Part shown: positions 1-7,070 of the stretch, in pieces | Layout: each line of letters starts with the position of its first letter | How positions within the stretch are numbered: position 1 is the stretch's first letter | Source: an uncultured bacterium | GTDB lineage: Bacteria; Bacteroidota; Bacteroidia; Bacteroidales; Muribaculaceae | Direction: 5' to 3' | DNA: 16,354 bases | NCBI GenBank assembly: GCA_946184715.1 | Contig: CAMHGU010000021.1 | Span: forward strand, 1 to 16,354 | Program-made: the position numbers and the translations under genes | Notes under the pieces: model-generated | Seen by the model: only the letters and a program-made list of their open reading frames with translations | Told to the model about the DNA's origin: nothing | Database searches by the model: none

Positions 1-11
1 CAACATAACTA

Positions 12-1589
12 ATGACTATTAAAGAAGAGATTCAACGACGCCGCACCTTTGCCATCATCAGCCACCCCGATGCCGGCAAGACGACCCTTACGGAGAAGCT
101 ACTGCTCTTCGGCGGTGCTATCCACGTGGCCGGCGCCGTGAAATCGAACAAGATTAAGAAGACCGCCACCTCCGACTGGATGGAGATAGAGAAGCAACGC
201 GGCATTTCGGTAGCGACCTCGGTGATGGGGTTCGACTACGACGGTTACAAAATCAACATTCTCGACACCCCCGGCCACCAAGACTTTGCCGAAGACACCT
301 ATCGCACGCTCACGGCCGTAGATAGCGTCATCATCGTTGTCGATGTGGCCAAAGGCGTGGAGATGCAGACCCGCAAACTGATGGAGGTGTGCCGTATGCG
401 CAACACTCCGGTAATCATTTTCGTCAACAAGCTCGACCGTGAGGGCCGCGACCCCTTCGACATTCTCGACGAGCTGGAAGCCGAGCTGCACATCGGGGTG
501 CGCCCGCTGAGCTGGCCCATCAACATAGGCGCCAAGTTTAAAGGCGTTTATAATATATATGAGAACACCCTCGACCTCTTCCAGCCCGACAAGCAGAAGG
601 TGACCGAGCGTGTGGCCATCACCGACATCAACGACGCGGCCATCGACGCCAACGTGGGCGATGCCGACGCCGCCAAGCTGCGCGAAGACCTCGAGCTTAT
701 CGAGGGCGTATATCCCGACTTCGACGAGGCCGAATACCTCTCAGGCAAGGTGGCACCGGTATTCTTCGGCTCGGCGCTGAACACCTTCGGTGTGAAAGAG
801 CTGCTCGACTGCTTCGTGAAGATAGCTCCGTCGCCCCGCCCCATTCAAGCGGTGGAGCGCACCATCTACCCCGAAGAGGAGGCTTTCACGGGCTTCATCT
901 TCAAGATTCACGCCAATATGGACCCGAACCACCGCAGCTGCATTGCCTTCGTGAAGGTGTGCTCGGGCAAGTTTGAGCGCAATGTATATTACAACCTGAT
1001 TGATAGCGGCAAGCAGCTGCGATTCTCGGCGCCCACGGCGTTTATGGCCCAGAAGAAGTCGATAGTGGACGAGGCCTATCCCGGCGACATCGTAGGCCTC
1101 CCCGACACCGGCAACTTCAAGATAGGCGACACCCTCACCGCAGGTGAGAACCTGCATTTCAAGGGGTTGCCGAGCTTCTCGCCCGAGATGTTCAAATACA
1201 TCGAGAACACCGACCCGATGAAGACCAAGCAGCTCAATAAAGGCATCGAGCAGCTGATGGACGAAGGCGTGGCGCAGCTCTTCATCAACCAGTTCAACGG
1301 CCGCAAGATTATCGGCACCGTGGGCCAGCTGCAATTTGAGGTAATCCAGTACCGCCTGCTCCACGAATATGGCGCGCAATGCCGCTGGGAGCCCATCAGC
1401 CTCTACAAAGCCTGCTGGATAGAGAGCGACGACGACGATGCCCTCGATGCCTTCAAGAAGCGCAAGCACCAGTTTATGGCAGTGGATAAGCAGGGCCGCG
1501 ACGTGTTCCTCGCCGACTCGAGCTATGTGCTGCAGATGGCCCAGACCGACTTCCCGAAGATACGCTTCCATTTCACTTCCGAATTCTGA
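12..1589 (+). CDS. prfC: Peptide chain release factor 3 (RF3), translational GTPase
   Basis: RF3 is a cytoplasmic GTPase that recycles RF1/RF2 from the ribosome after peptide release. The 525-aa product has the usual family length (E. coli RF3 is about 529 aa). The G-domain motifs are in order: P-loop SHPDAGKTT (residues 17-25), the RGISVATS switch region (63-70), DTPGH (85-89) and NKLD (139-142). After these come the EF-G-like domain II and a C-terminal domain. The segment RGISVATSV and the AVDSVIIVVD stretch separate it from EF-G and LepA. The ATG at 12 follows an A/T-rich stretch with no Shine-Dalgarno, as expected in Bacteroidetes. It ends 20 bp before ftsY on the same strand, so co-transcription is likely. 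Its own promoter lies left of the window. No frameshift or missing motif is visible. Confidence 0.97.
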   Translation: MTIKEEIQRRRTFAIISHPDAGKTTLTEKLLLFGGAIHVAGAVKSNKIKKTATSDWMEIEKQRGISVATSVMGFDYDGYKINILDTPGHQDFAEDTYRTLTAVDSVIIVVDVAKGVEMQTRKLMEVCRMRNTPVIIFVNKLDREGRDPFDILDELEAELHIGVRPLSWPINIGAKFKGVYNIYENTLDLFQPDKQKVTERVAITDINDAAIDANVGDADAAKLREDLELIEGVYPDFDEAEYLSGKVAPVFFGSALNTFGVKELLDCFVKIAPSPRPIQAVERTIYPEEEAFTGFIFKIHANMDPNHRSCIAFVKVCSGKFERNVYYNLIDSGKQLRFSAPTAFMAQKKSIVDEAYPGDIVGLPDTGNFKIGDTLTAGENLHFKGLPSFSPEMFKYIENTDPMKTKQLNKGIEQLMDEGVAQLFINQFNGRKIIGTVGQLQFEVIQYRLLHEYGAQCRWEPISLYKACWIESDDDDALDAFKKRKHQFMAVDKQGRDVFLADSSYVLQMAQTDFPKIRFHFTSEF

Positions 1590-1609
1590 CAACATTATTA
1601 TATACTACT

Positions 1610-2575
1610 ATGGGATTCTTTAAAAATATATTCTCCCGCGAGAAGAAAGAGACACTCGACAAGGGGCTGCAAAACACCAAGCAGTCGTTTCTGGGCAAGA
1701 TAGCGCGCGCCGTGGCGGGCAAGTCGAAAGTCGACGACGAAGTGCTCGACAACCTCGAAGAGGCGTTTGTCACCTCCGACGTAGGCGTTGACACCACCCT
1801 CAAGATCATCGAGCGCATCGAGGCTCGCGTGGCTCGCGACAAGTTTATGAACTCCGAGGAGCTCAACCGTATGCTCTGCGAGGAGATTACCGATATGCTC
1901 GCCTCCAACGACAACGAGGGGCTTGCCGACTTTGAGTTGCCCTGCGACCACCGTCCTTATGTGATTATGGTAGTGGGCGTGAACGGCGTGGGCAAGACCA
2001 CCACCATCGGCAAACTCGCCGCACAGTACAAGGCCGCGGGCTATAATGTGGTGCTCGGCGCTGCCGACACCTTCCGCGCCGCGGCCATAGAACAGCTCGA
2101 TGTGTGGGGCGAGCGCGTGGGCGTGCCCGTCATAAAGCAGAAGATGGGCAGCGACCCGGCCTCGGTAGCGTTCGACACCGTCAGCTCGGCCAAAGCCTCC
2201 GGCGCCGACGTGGTGATTATCGATACCGCCGGACGCCTGCACAATAAGCGCGGCCTTATGGACGAGCTTACCAAGATAAAGAATGTGATGAAGCGAGTGG
2301 TGCCCACAGCCCCCGATGAGGTGCTGCTGGTACTCGATGGCTCTACCGGCCAGAACGCCTTTGAGCAAGCCAAGCAATTCGTAGCCGCCACCGAGGTCAA
2401 CGAGTTGGCCATCACCAAGCTCGATGGCACTGCCAAAGGCGGAGTGGTGATAGGCATCAGCGACCAATTCAAGATACCCGTGAAATACATTGGGCTGGGC
2501 GAAGGCATCAACGACCTTCAGATATTCCGCAAGGAGGAGTTTGTCAAGTCACTCTTCGGCAACTCGGCACAATGA
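1610..2575 (+). CDS. ftsY: Signal recognition particle receptor FtsY
   Basis: FtsY is the membrane-associated SRP receptor GTPase; it pairs with Ffh to deliver ribosome-nascent chain complexes to SecYEG. The 321-aa protein is an N domain plus G domain with almost no acidic A domain, the short form common outside proteobacteria. Visible motifs are GVNGVGKT (123-130), DTFRAAA (153-159), DTAGR (205-209), TKLD (269-272) and the C-terminal GLGE (296-299). The N-terminus (MGFFKNIF, followed by KK and K-rich stretches) fits an amphipathic lipid-binding start. The start at 1610 is preceded by an A/T-rich spacer. The stop overlaps the rimO start as ATGA (2572-2575), which suggests translational coupling. 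From memory, ftsY next to rimO is a usual Bacteroidetes arrangement. Confidence 0.97.
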   Translation: MGFFKNIFSREKKETLDKGLQNTKQSFLGKIARAVAGKSKVDDEVLDNLEEAFVTSDVGVDTTLKIIERIEARVARDKFMNSEELNRMLCEEITDMLASNDNEGLADFELPCDHRPYVIMVVGVNGVGKTTTIGKLAAQYKAAGYNVVLGAADTFRAAAIEQLDVWGERVGVPVIKQKMGSDPASVAFDTVSSAKASGADVVIIDTAGRLHNKRGLMDELTKIKNVMKRVVPTAPDEVLLVLDGSTGQNAFEQAKQFVAATEVNELAITKLDGTAKGGVVIGISDQFKIPVKYIGLGEGINDLQIFRKEEFVKSLFGNSAQ

Positions 2576-3870
2576 TGAAACGCGACCGCATCGACATTAT
2601 CAGCCTCGGGTGCTCCAAGAACCTCGTAGATAGCGAGCGCCTGATGAAGCGCTTATCCGACCTCGGCTTCGAAGTGGCCCACGATGCCCGTGAAGTGACC
2701 GGCAGCACCGTGGTGGTCAACACCTGTGGCTTCATAGGCGATGCCAAAGAGGAGTCGATCAACACCATCCTCAAGTTTGCGCAAGCCAAGACCGAAGGAC
2801 GCATCAGGCATCTGTATGTGATGGGCTGCCTCAGCGAGCGCTATCTCAAAGAGCTGCAAGGCGAGCTGCCCGAGGTGGACCGGTTCTACGGTAAATTCGA
2901 TTGGGACCGCCTCATCACCGACCTGCAGAAACCGCAGCCGTCAACCCTTCCCTACGACCGTATCGTCACCACCCCGTCGCACTACGCCTACGTCAAGATT
3001 TCGGAAGGCTGCAACCGCTTCTGCGCTTTCTGCGCCATTCCGCTTATCACCGGTCGCCACACCTCGCGCCCCATCGACGAGATACTTGCCGAGGTGAAGA
3101 TGCTCACAGGCCGCGGTGTGAAAGAGTTCAACGTCATAGCCCAGGACCTATCGTCCTACGGCACCGACCTCTATGGCGAGATGCGCCTGGCCGAGCTTAT
3201 CGACCGCATGGCCCAGCTGCCCGGCGTGGAGTGGATACGACTTCACTATGCCTACCCCACTCAGTTCCCTTACGACATCCTGCCGGTGATGGCACGCCAC
3301 AGCAACGTGTGCAAATACCTCGACATCGCGCTCCAGCACATCAGCGACAACGTCCTGGCCAATATGCGGCGCCATATCGACAAGCGCCAGACGATAGAGC
3401 TGATAGAGCGCATACGCAGCGAAGTGCCCGGCATTCACCTTCGCACCACTATGATGGTGGGCTTCCCCGGCGAGGGCGAAGCGGAGTTTGAAGAGCTGCT
3501 GCAATTCGTAAGAGACGCCCGATTTGAGCGCTTGGGAGCTTTCGCCTACTGCGAAGAGGACGACACCTATGCCCAGAAGCACTATGCCGACGATATTCCG
3601 CAAGAAGTCAAAGAGCAACGTCTCGACCGCCTTATGGCCGAGCAAGAGGCAATAGCTCTGGAACTCAACGAAGCGAAGATTGGCACCACGCTACGTGTAA
3701 TCATCGACCGCGAGGAGGACGACTACTACATAGGGCGCAGTGAGTACGACTCGCCCGAAGTGGACCCCGAAGTGCTCGTGACCAAGGGCCGAACGCTGCC
3801 AATCGGCCAATTTGTCGATGTCGAGATTACCGACGCTATGCCCTTCGAGCTTATCGCCAAGCCCATTTAG
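2572..3870 (+). CDS. rimO: Ribosomal protein S12 methylthiotransferase RimO
   Basis: RimO is a radical-SAM enzyme that adds a methylthio group to an aspartate of ribosomal protein S12, using two 4Fe-4S clusters. The 432-aa product has the three cysteines of the N-terminal UPF0004/MTTase domain (C14 in SLGCSKN, C52 in NTCGF, C86 in MGCLSER). The radical-SAM CxxxCxxC motif is at C147, C151 and C154 (SEGCNRFCAFC). A TRAM-like C-terminal domain covers roughly residues 365-432. SLGCSKNLVDSE and the SEGCNRFCAFCAIP block favour RimO over MiaB, which acts on tRNA. The first ATG (2572) overlaps the ftsY stop; a second in-frame ATG at 2575 would give the same protein one residue shorter. Function and family are secure; the exact start is ambiguous by one codon. 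Confidence 0.96.
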   Translation: MMKRDRIDIISLGCSKNLVDSERLMKRLSDLGFEVAHDAREVTGSTVVVNTCGFIGDAKEESINTILKFAQAKTEGRIRHLYVMGCLSERYLKELQGELPEVDRFYGKFDWDRLITDLQKPQPSTLPYDRIVTTPSHYAYVKISEGCNRFCAFCAIPLITGRHTSRPIDEILAEVKMLTGRGVKEFNVIAQDLSSYGTDLYGEMRLAELIDRMAQLPGVEWIRLHYAYPTQFPYDILPVMARHSNVCKYLDIALQHISDNVLANMRRHIDKRQTIELIERIRSEVPGIHLRTTMMVGFPGEGEAEFEELLQFVRDARFERLGAFAYCEEDDTYAQKHYADDIPQEVKEQRLDRLMAEQEAIALELNEAKIGTTLRVIIDREEDDYYIGRSEYDSPEVDPEVLVTKGRTLPIGQFVDVEITDAMPFELIAKPI

Positions 3871-3883
3871 AGCCTTTTAGGCT
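3871..3883 (+). other. Short hairpin between rimO and the Nudix gene
   Basis: Immediately after the rimO stop lies AGCCT-TTT-AGGCT, a perfect 5-bp stem with a 3-nt loop. There is no following U-tract, so it is not a convincing intrinsic terminator. It could protect the rimO 3' end or slow ribosomes before the next start at 3896, or it could be chance. Confidence 0.25.
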
Positions 3884-3895
3884 GACCTAAGTGTT

Positions 3896-4279
3896 ATGAA
3901 ACGGATAGAGGTCGTAGCGGCGATTATCAGAGACTCCCACGGACGCATATTTGCCACTCAACGCGGATATGGAGAGTTCAAAGACTACTGGGAATTTCCC
4001 GGAGGAAAGATAGAGCCGGGGGAGACGCCCGAGGAGGCCCTGATGCGTGAGATATGGGAGGAGTTGGCGATGCGGATTGTCATAGAACAGCTTGCCGAGA
4101 CTGTAGAATGGGATTATCCGCAGTTTCATCTCACTATGCACTGCTACTTCTGCCATATTGAGAGTGGAGTTCCGGAGCTGAAGGAGCACGAGGCAGCCAA
4201 GTGGCTCCCTACTGATATGCTGGAGAGTGTCAGCTGGCTGCCGGCCGACAGGGAAATAGTGAGAAACCTGAAAATGTGA
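3896..4279 (+). CDS. Nudix hydrolase, MutT-like (8-oxo-dGTP diphosphatase type)
   Basis: This 127-aa protein has the size and layout of bacterial MutT-like enzymes, which hydrolyse nucleoside diphosphates linked to another group X, classically 8-oxo-dGTP to the monophosphate. The Nudix box runs from G37 to M59: GGKIEPGE at 36-43, then REIWEEL at 51-57, with the metal-binding glutamates E55 and E56 present. The box departs from GX5EX7REUXEEXGU at one point: the glycine before the last hydrophobic residue is A58. Other MutT-type signs are VVAAIIRD at the N-terminus, the FPGG turn and a late W-L-P segment (KWLPTDML). The start at 3896 lies 25 bp after the rimO stop, so read-through from the ftsY-rimO run is possible. 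Substrate cannot be assigned; mutT itself is plausible. Confidence 0.88.
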   Translation: MKRIEVVAAIIRDSHGRIFATQRGYGEFKDYWEFPGGKIEPGETPEEALMREIWEELAMRIVIEQLAETVEWDYPQFHLTMHCYFCHIESGVPELKEHEAAKWLPTDMLESVSWLPADREIVRNLKM

Positions 4280-4305
4280 CAACTACCTCCACGGCAACGC
4301 CACGA

Positions 4306-4322
4306 CAATGGGTAAGCCATTG
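4306..4322. terminator. Weak hairpin between convergent genes
   Basis: The 65-bp gap between the Nudix stop (4279) and the - strand stop (4345) contains CAATGG-GTAAG-CCATTG, a perfect 6-bp stem with a 5-nt loop. Its position between convergent genes suits a bidirectional terminator. The stem is short and no T-run follows on either strand, so the call is weak. Confidence 0.25.
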
Positions 4323-4344
4323 GCTACTATACTAACCCGACGCC

Positions 4345-4821
4345 CTACTCCACTATTACGGTGCGGGTGGTGTAGTTGGAATAGACTACTATCTGAATAC
4401 CTTTCTCATCGTGGCTCACGGGCTGACCTTGCAGATTGTAGCGCGCCACCTCGGTGGCCACGTCGCCGGAGTCGGCCACGATGTGAGGTATCGCATCGTG
4501 AACCTCGGAGCCGTCATCTATCGCCTTTGACAGCAGGTAGTTGACGCTACCCTCGGCGGTGCCGATGCTGCACATCATCTCCACTTCATATCCTCGCTCC
4601 GCAAGCATATTGATGACAGCGCCGATGTCGATTCCGGCCTCGCCTTTGTAGTAGAGCTTCTCCATATCGGCAGGCACGTCGCCGCTGAGCTTCACATAGT
4701 GTTCGTAGTTGTTGAGCATCACTCCGTGAACCGACACATTGACGTAGGATTTGCGCGCCGCGGCGGTCAAGTACAGCACCGCGAGGCATAGCAGTACAAT
4801 CATCTTTCTCATAGCTTCCAT
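4345..4821 (-). CDS. Small exported protein of unknown function
   Basis: I do not recognise this family. With the ATG at 4821 the product is 158 aa; an ATG at 4812 gives 155 aa and a cleaner signal peptide (MRKMIVLLCLAVLYLTAAARK). The hydrophobic stretch at residues 8-22 followed by small residues predicts Sec export. I see no lipobox cysteine, so a soluble periplasmic location is most likely. The mature part looks alpha/beta: YVNVSVHGVML, an acidic helix, an ML-ERGYEVEMMCSIG segment, and a C-terminal strand pair ending in TRTVIVE. The start shares one base with the transporter stop (TAATG), implying coupled translation and perhaps a role with that transporter. The reading frame stays open upstream to 5187, but that part lies inside the transporter gene and encodes no plausible protein. 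Real gene: likely; function: unknown. Confidence 0.75.
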   Translation of the reverse strand: MEAMRKMIVLLCLAVLYLTAAARKSYVNVSVHGVMLNNYEHYVKLSGDVPADMEKLYYKGEAGIDIGAVINMLAERGYEVEMMCSIGTAEGSVNYLLSKAIDDGSEVHDAIPHIVADSGDVATEVARYNLQGQPVSHDEKGIQIVVYSNYTTRTVIVE

Positions 4822-6017
4822 TATTTTATATTGGTTGTATTTATACTTTCGGGCGAGGGGCGCCGCGCGAAGAAGCGGTTGACCACAAGGGCGATGGCGC
4901 CGTCGCCGGTGACGTTGCAGGCTGTGCCGAAACTGTCCATTGCTATGTAGAGCGCAATCATCAGTGCTTGCTGCTCGGCATTGAAGCCCAGTATGGAAGC
5001 GAGCGGCGCGAGGGCGGCCATAATGCATCCGCCTGGCACTCCCGGTGCCGCTACCATACAGAGCGAGAGCACGATGATGAAGTGAAGAAAGGTGCCAAAA
5101 TCGTGAGGCATACCGCCTGCCATACATAAGGCCACGGCACAGCACACTATTTTCATCGCGCTGCCGCTCATGTGGATGGTGGCGCATAGCGGCACCGTGA
5201 AGCTCGAAATCTCATCATCGACGCCGAGCTTTTGCACCTGGCGCAACGTGACCGGTATTGTGGCGGCCGACGACGAAGTGCCCAGCGCCGTGAAGTAGGC
5301 GGGCAGCATAGTGCGCAGCGCACGCAGCGGATTGCGTCCCGACACTAAGCCGGCCGCCACATACTCGTAGAGCAATATGCCGAGGTGTAGCACGAAGATT
5401 ACCACTATGATGGTTGCAAACACCTGCATTATCTCCAGCACCTTGCCGGTGTAGGTCATATCAACGAAGATGCCAAACACATACACCGGAAGCAGCGGAA
5501 TCACCACTCGCTTGATGACCGACTCAACGGCCTGACGAAGTTCGGACACCACACTCGATAGCGTGGTGAGGTTGAGACGCGAAATGCATAGGCCCAAGAT
5601 AAAGGAGAGCACCAGAGCACTCATCACGCCGAATATCGGCGGAATACTGATGGTGAAATATGGCGCCAGCGCGTCAGTGCTATCGGTCACACTGGCAAGA
5701 TTAATCGACGACATATACGACGGGAACAGCCACTCGCCCACTCCGTAGCCGAGCGTGGCGGCAAGGATGGTGTCGCCAAAGGCGAGCGCCACGGTGACCA
5801 AGAGTATCTTCCCAACGCTGCGCCCTATGGAGGCGATAGCGTCGGCAACAAAGGCTACAATTATCAGAGGTACGATAAAGCCGAGCAGCTGCCCGAAGAG
5901 GCCGTTGACGGTTATCGCCAGGCGCTCAAGCCATTCGGGGGCGATTGCGCCTATGCCGATACCCGCCACTATAGCCACCAACACACGCGGCAGCAGTCCT
6001 ATATTCGTTAGTTTCAT
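4821..6017 (-). CDS. DAACS-family dicarboxylate/amino acid:cation symporter, atypical
   Basis: This 398-aa inner-membrane protein has the glutamate-transporter-homologue fold: eight transmembrane segments and two re-entrant hairpins, powered by Na+ or H+. HP1 carries TSSSAATIP (247-255). HP2 carries GVPGG (326-330). TM8 carries NVTGD (368-372). Against the archaeal model GltPh, by my hand alignment, D394 is kept (D361), as are N401 (N368) and D405 (D372), but R397, which holds the substrate side-chain carboxylate, is G364. The TM7 motif NMDGT is HMSGS (282-286), which replaces the Na+-site residues N310 and D312. This argues against an aspartate/glutamate carrier and suggests a neutral or smaller substrate and altered cation coupling. 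Such HxSGS variants seem to form a bacterial subfamily. The gene is first in a two-gene - strand unit. Confidence 0.9.
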   Translation of the reverse strand: MKLTNIGLLPRVLVAIVAGIGIGAIAPEWLERLAITVNGLFGQLLGFIVPLIIVAFVADAIASIGRSVGKILLVTVALAFGDTILAATLGYGVGEWLFPSYMSSINLASVTDSTDALAPYFTISIPPIFGVMSALVLSFILGLCISRLNLTTLSSVVSELRQAVESVIKRVVIPLLPVYVFGIFVDMTYTGKVLEIMQVFATIIVVIFVLHLGILLYEYVAAGLVSGRNPLRALRTMLPAYFTALGTSSSAATIPVTLRQVQKLGVDDEISSFTVPLCATIHMSGSAMKIVCCAVALCMAGGMPHDFGTFLHFIIVLSLCMVAAPGVPGGCIMAALAPLASILGFNAEQQALMIALYIAMDSFGTACNVTGDGAIALVVNRFFARRPSPESINTTNIK

Positions 6018-6054
6018 TATTCAAGAGGTAATGTTTTGTCGTCAAAATTATGTG

Positions 6055-6062
6055 CAAAGATA
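6055..6062 (-). promoter_or_regulatory. -7 box for the - strand transporter operon
   Basis: On the - strand this reads TATCTTTG, matching the Bacteroidetes -7 consensus TAnnTTTG. It lies about 38 bp upstream of the transporter ATG (6017), leaving a leader of roughly 30 nt. A -33 element is only partial (TTTA, 22 bp upstream). Confidence 0.55.
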
Positions 6063-6084
6063 GCGATAATGCTCCGATTATTCT

Positions 6085-6092
6085 TAAATTTG
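6085..6092 (+). promoter_or_regulatory. -7 box for the esterase gene
   Basis: TAAATTTG matches TAnnTTTG on the + strand, with about 23 bp between it and the ATG at 6116. No TTTG-like -33 element is seen at the right distance. The match is also the reason to reject an upstream in-frame ATG at 6050, which would lie before the transcript start. Confidence 0.45.
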
Positions 6093-6115
6093 TGGTTGCA
6101 TTAACATCTAATCGT

Positions 6116-7066
6116 ATGAAACCTACTCGTCTTATACCCCTTACCGCTGCTTTGCTAATCATAGCAAGCACTGCGCTCTCCGGCACGGCCGTAGCGCAAA
6201 GCTCCATCCCGCCTATGCCCGTGATGCCCCGAACCACCACCGGCACAATTGAGCATAGCCTCCGATTCCCATCCAAGTATATACCGGCTCGCGATGTCCA
6301 CGTGTGGCTGCCCGAAGACTACAACCCCAGCACCCGCTACGGCGTGCTTTATATGCACGACGGGCAAGCCCTGTTCGACCCCGATTGCAACTGGAACCAC
6401 CAGGCATGGGAAGTGGACAGCGTTGCCGGCGCGATGATTGCCCGCGGAGAGGTGGAGCCGTTTATCGTGGTTGGAATCGACAACACCGATGCCCGCCGAT
6501 TTGAGTATATGCCGCAGAAGGCGCTCGACTATCTCCCCGCCAACGACTCGCTGCTGCTCGAGCTTGACCGCTCGCAGTTTGTGGCCGACAACTATCTGAA
6601 GTTTATCGTCACTGAACTCAAGCCCTGGGTCGATGCCCGCTACTCCACTCTCACCGATGCTCGCCACACGGCCATAATGGGCTCAAGCATGGGCGGACTA
6701 ATATCGCTCTACGCGCTGTGTGAATACCCCGAGGTGTTCGGCGCGGCAGCTTGCCTCTCCACCCACTCGCCTATGACGCTGGTGATGAGTCCGGCGTCGG
6801 CCGACGCGTGGTCGCTCGCCTTCAGGCGCTACCTTCACGACCGGCTGCCCGAGGCCAATACGCATCGTCTATACTTCGACATCGGCGACCAAACCCTCGA
6901 TGCCCTGTATCCTCACTACCAAGCTCTGCTTGATGCCGAGATACAGGCCGCCGGCTGGACTGCGCCTTACTTCATCACCGAGCGCTACACCAATGCCGCC
7001 CACGACGAGCAGTCGTGGCGCCAACGCCTTCACGTGCCGCTGCTTATGCTCTTCGGCAAGCGATAA
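6116..7066 (+). CDS. Exported alpha/beta-hydrolase, esterase-D / enterochelin-esterase type
   Basis: The 316-aa product starts with a Sec signal peptide (MKPTRLIPLTAALLIIAS, then TALSGTAVAQ; cleavage after about residue 28). It continues with a PF00756-like esterase fold. The nucleophile elbow is GSSMGG with S191. A likely catalytic acid is D258 (FDIGD) and the histidine is H296 (AAHDEQSW). VHVWLPEDY (61-69) and LYMHDGQALFD (78-88) are typical of this family, which includes feruloyl and acetylxylan esterases, siderophore esterases and S-formylglutathione hydrolases. An exported form in Bacteroidales usually acts on an ester of dietary or host glycans, but no CAZyme or SusC/D pair is nearby to support that. 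The ATG at 6116 is chosen over 6050 because it opens directly into the signal peptide and lies after the -7 box. Its stop is 4 bp from the convergent holA stop. Confidence 0.88.
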   Translation: MKPTRLIPLTAALLIIASTALSGTAVAQSSIPPMPVMPRTTTGTIEHSLRFPSKYIPARDVHVWLPEDYNPSTRYGVLYMHDGQALFDPDCNWNHQAWEVDSVAGAMIARGEVEPFIVVGIDNTDARRFEYMPQKALDYLPANDSLLLELDRSQFVADNYLKFIVTELKPWVDARYSTLTDARHTAIMGSSMGGLISLYALCEYPEVFGAAACLSTHSPMTLVMSPASADAWSLAFRRYLHDRLPEANTHRLYFDIGDQTLDALYPHYQALLDAEIQAAGWTAPYFITERYTNAAHDEQSWRQRLHVPLLMLFGKR

Positions 7067-7070
7067 GCGG

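Noticed and set aside
1598..2467. 289-codon open frame antisense to ftsY, and 741-1595 antisense to prfC
   Set aside because: Both cover well-conserved genes on the other strand and show low-complexity, non-family translations.
4308..4544. 78-codon open frame on the + strand after the Nudix gene
   Set aside because: It overlaps antisense the 3' half of the small exported gene and has an Arg/Ser/Pro-rich shadow translation.
4822..5187. Upstream 122-codon extension of the small exported protein's reading frame
   Set aside because: It lies antiparallel to nothing and inside the transporter gene in another frame on the same strand; its Arg/His-rich translation has no protein character, while the signal peptide begins at 4821 or 4812.
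6050..6115. Earlier in-frame ATG of the esterase gene (22 more residues)
   Set aside because: It lies upstream of the predicted -7 box and would bury the signal peptide behind a polar leader.
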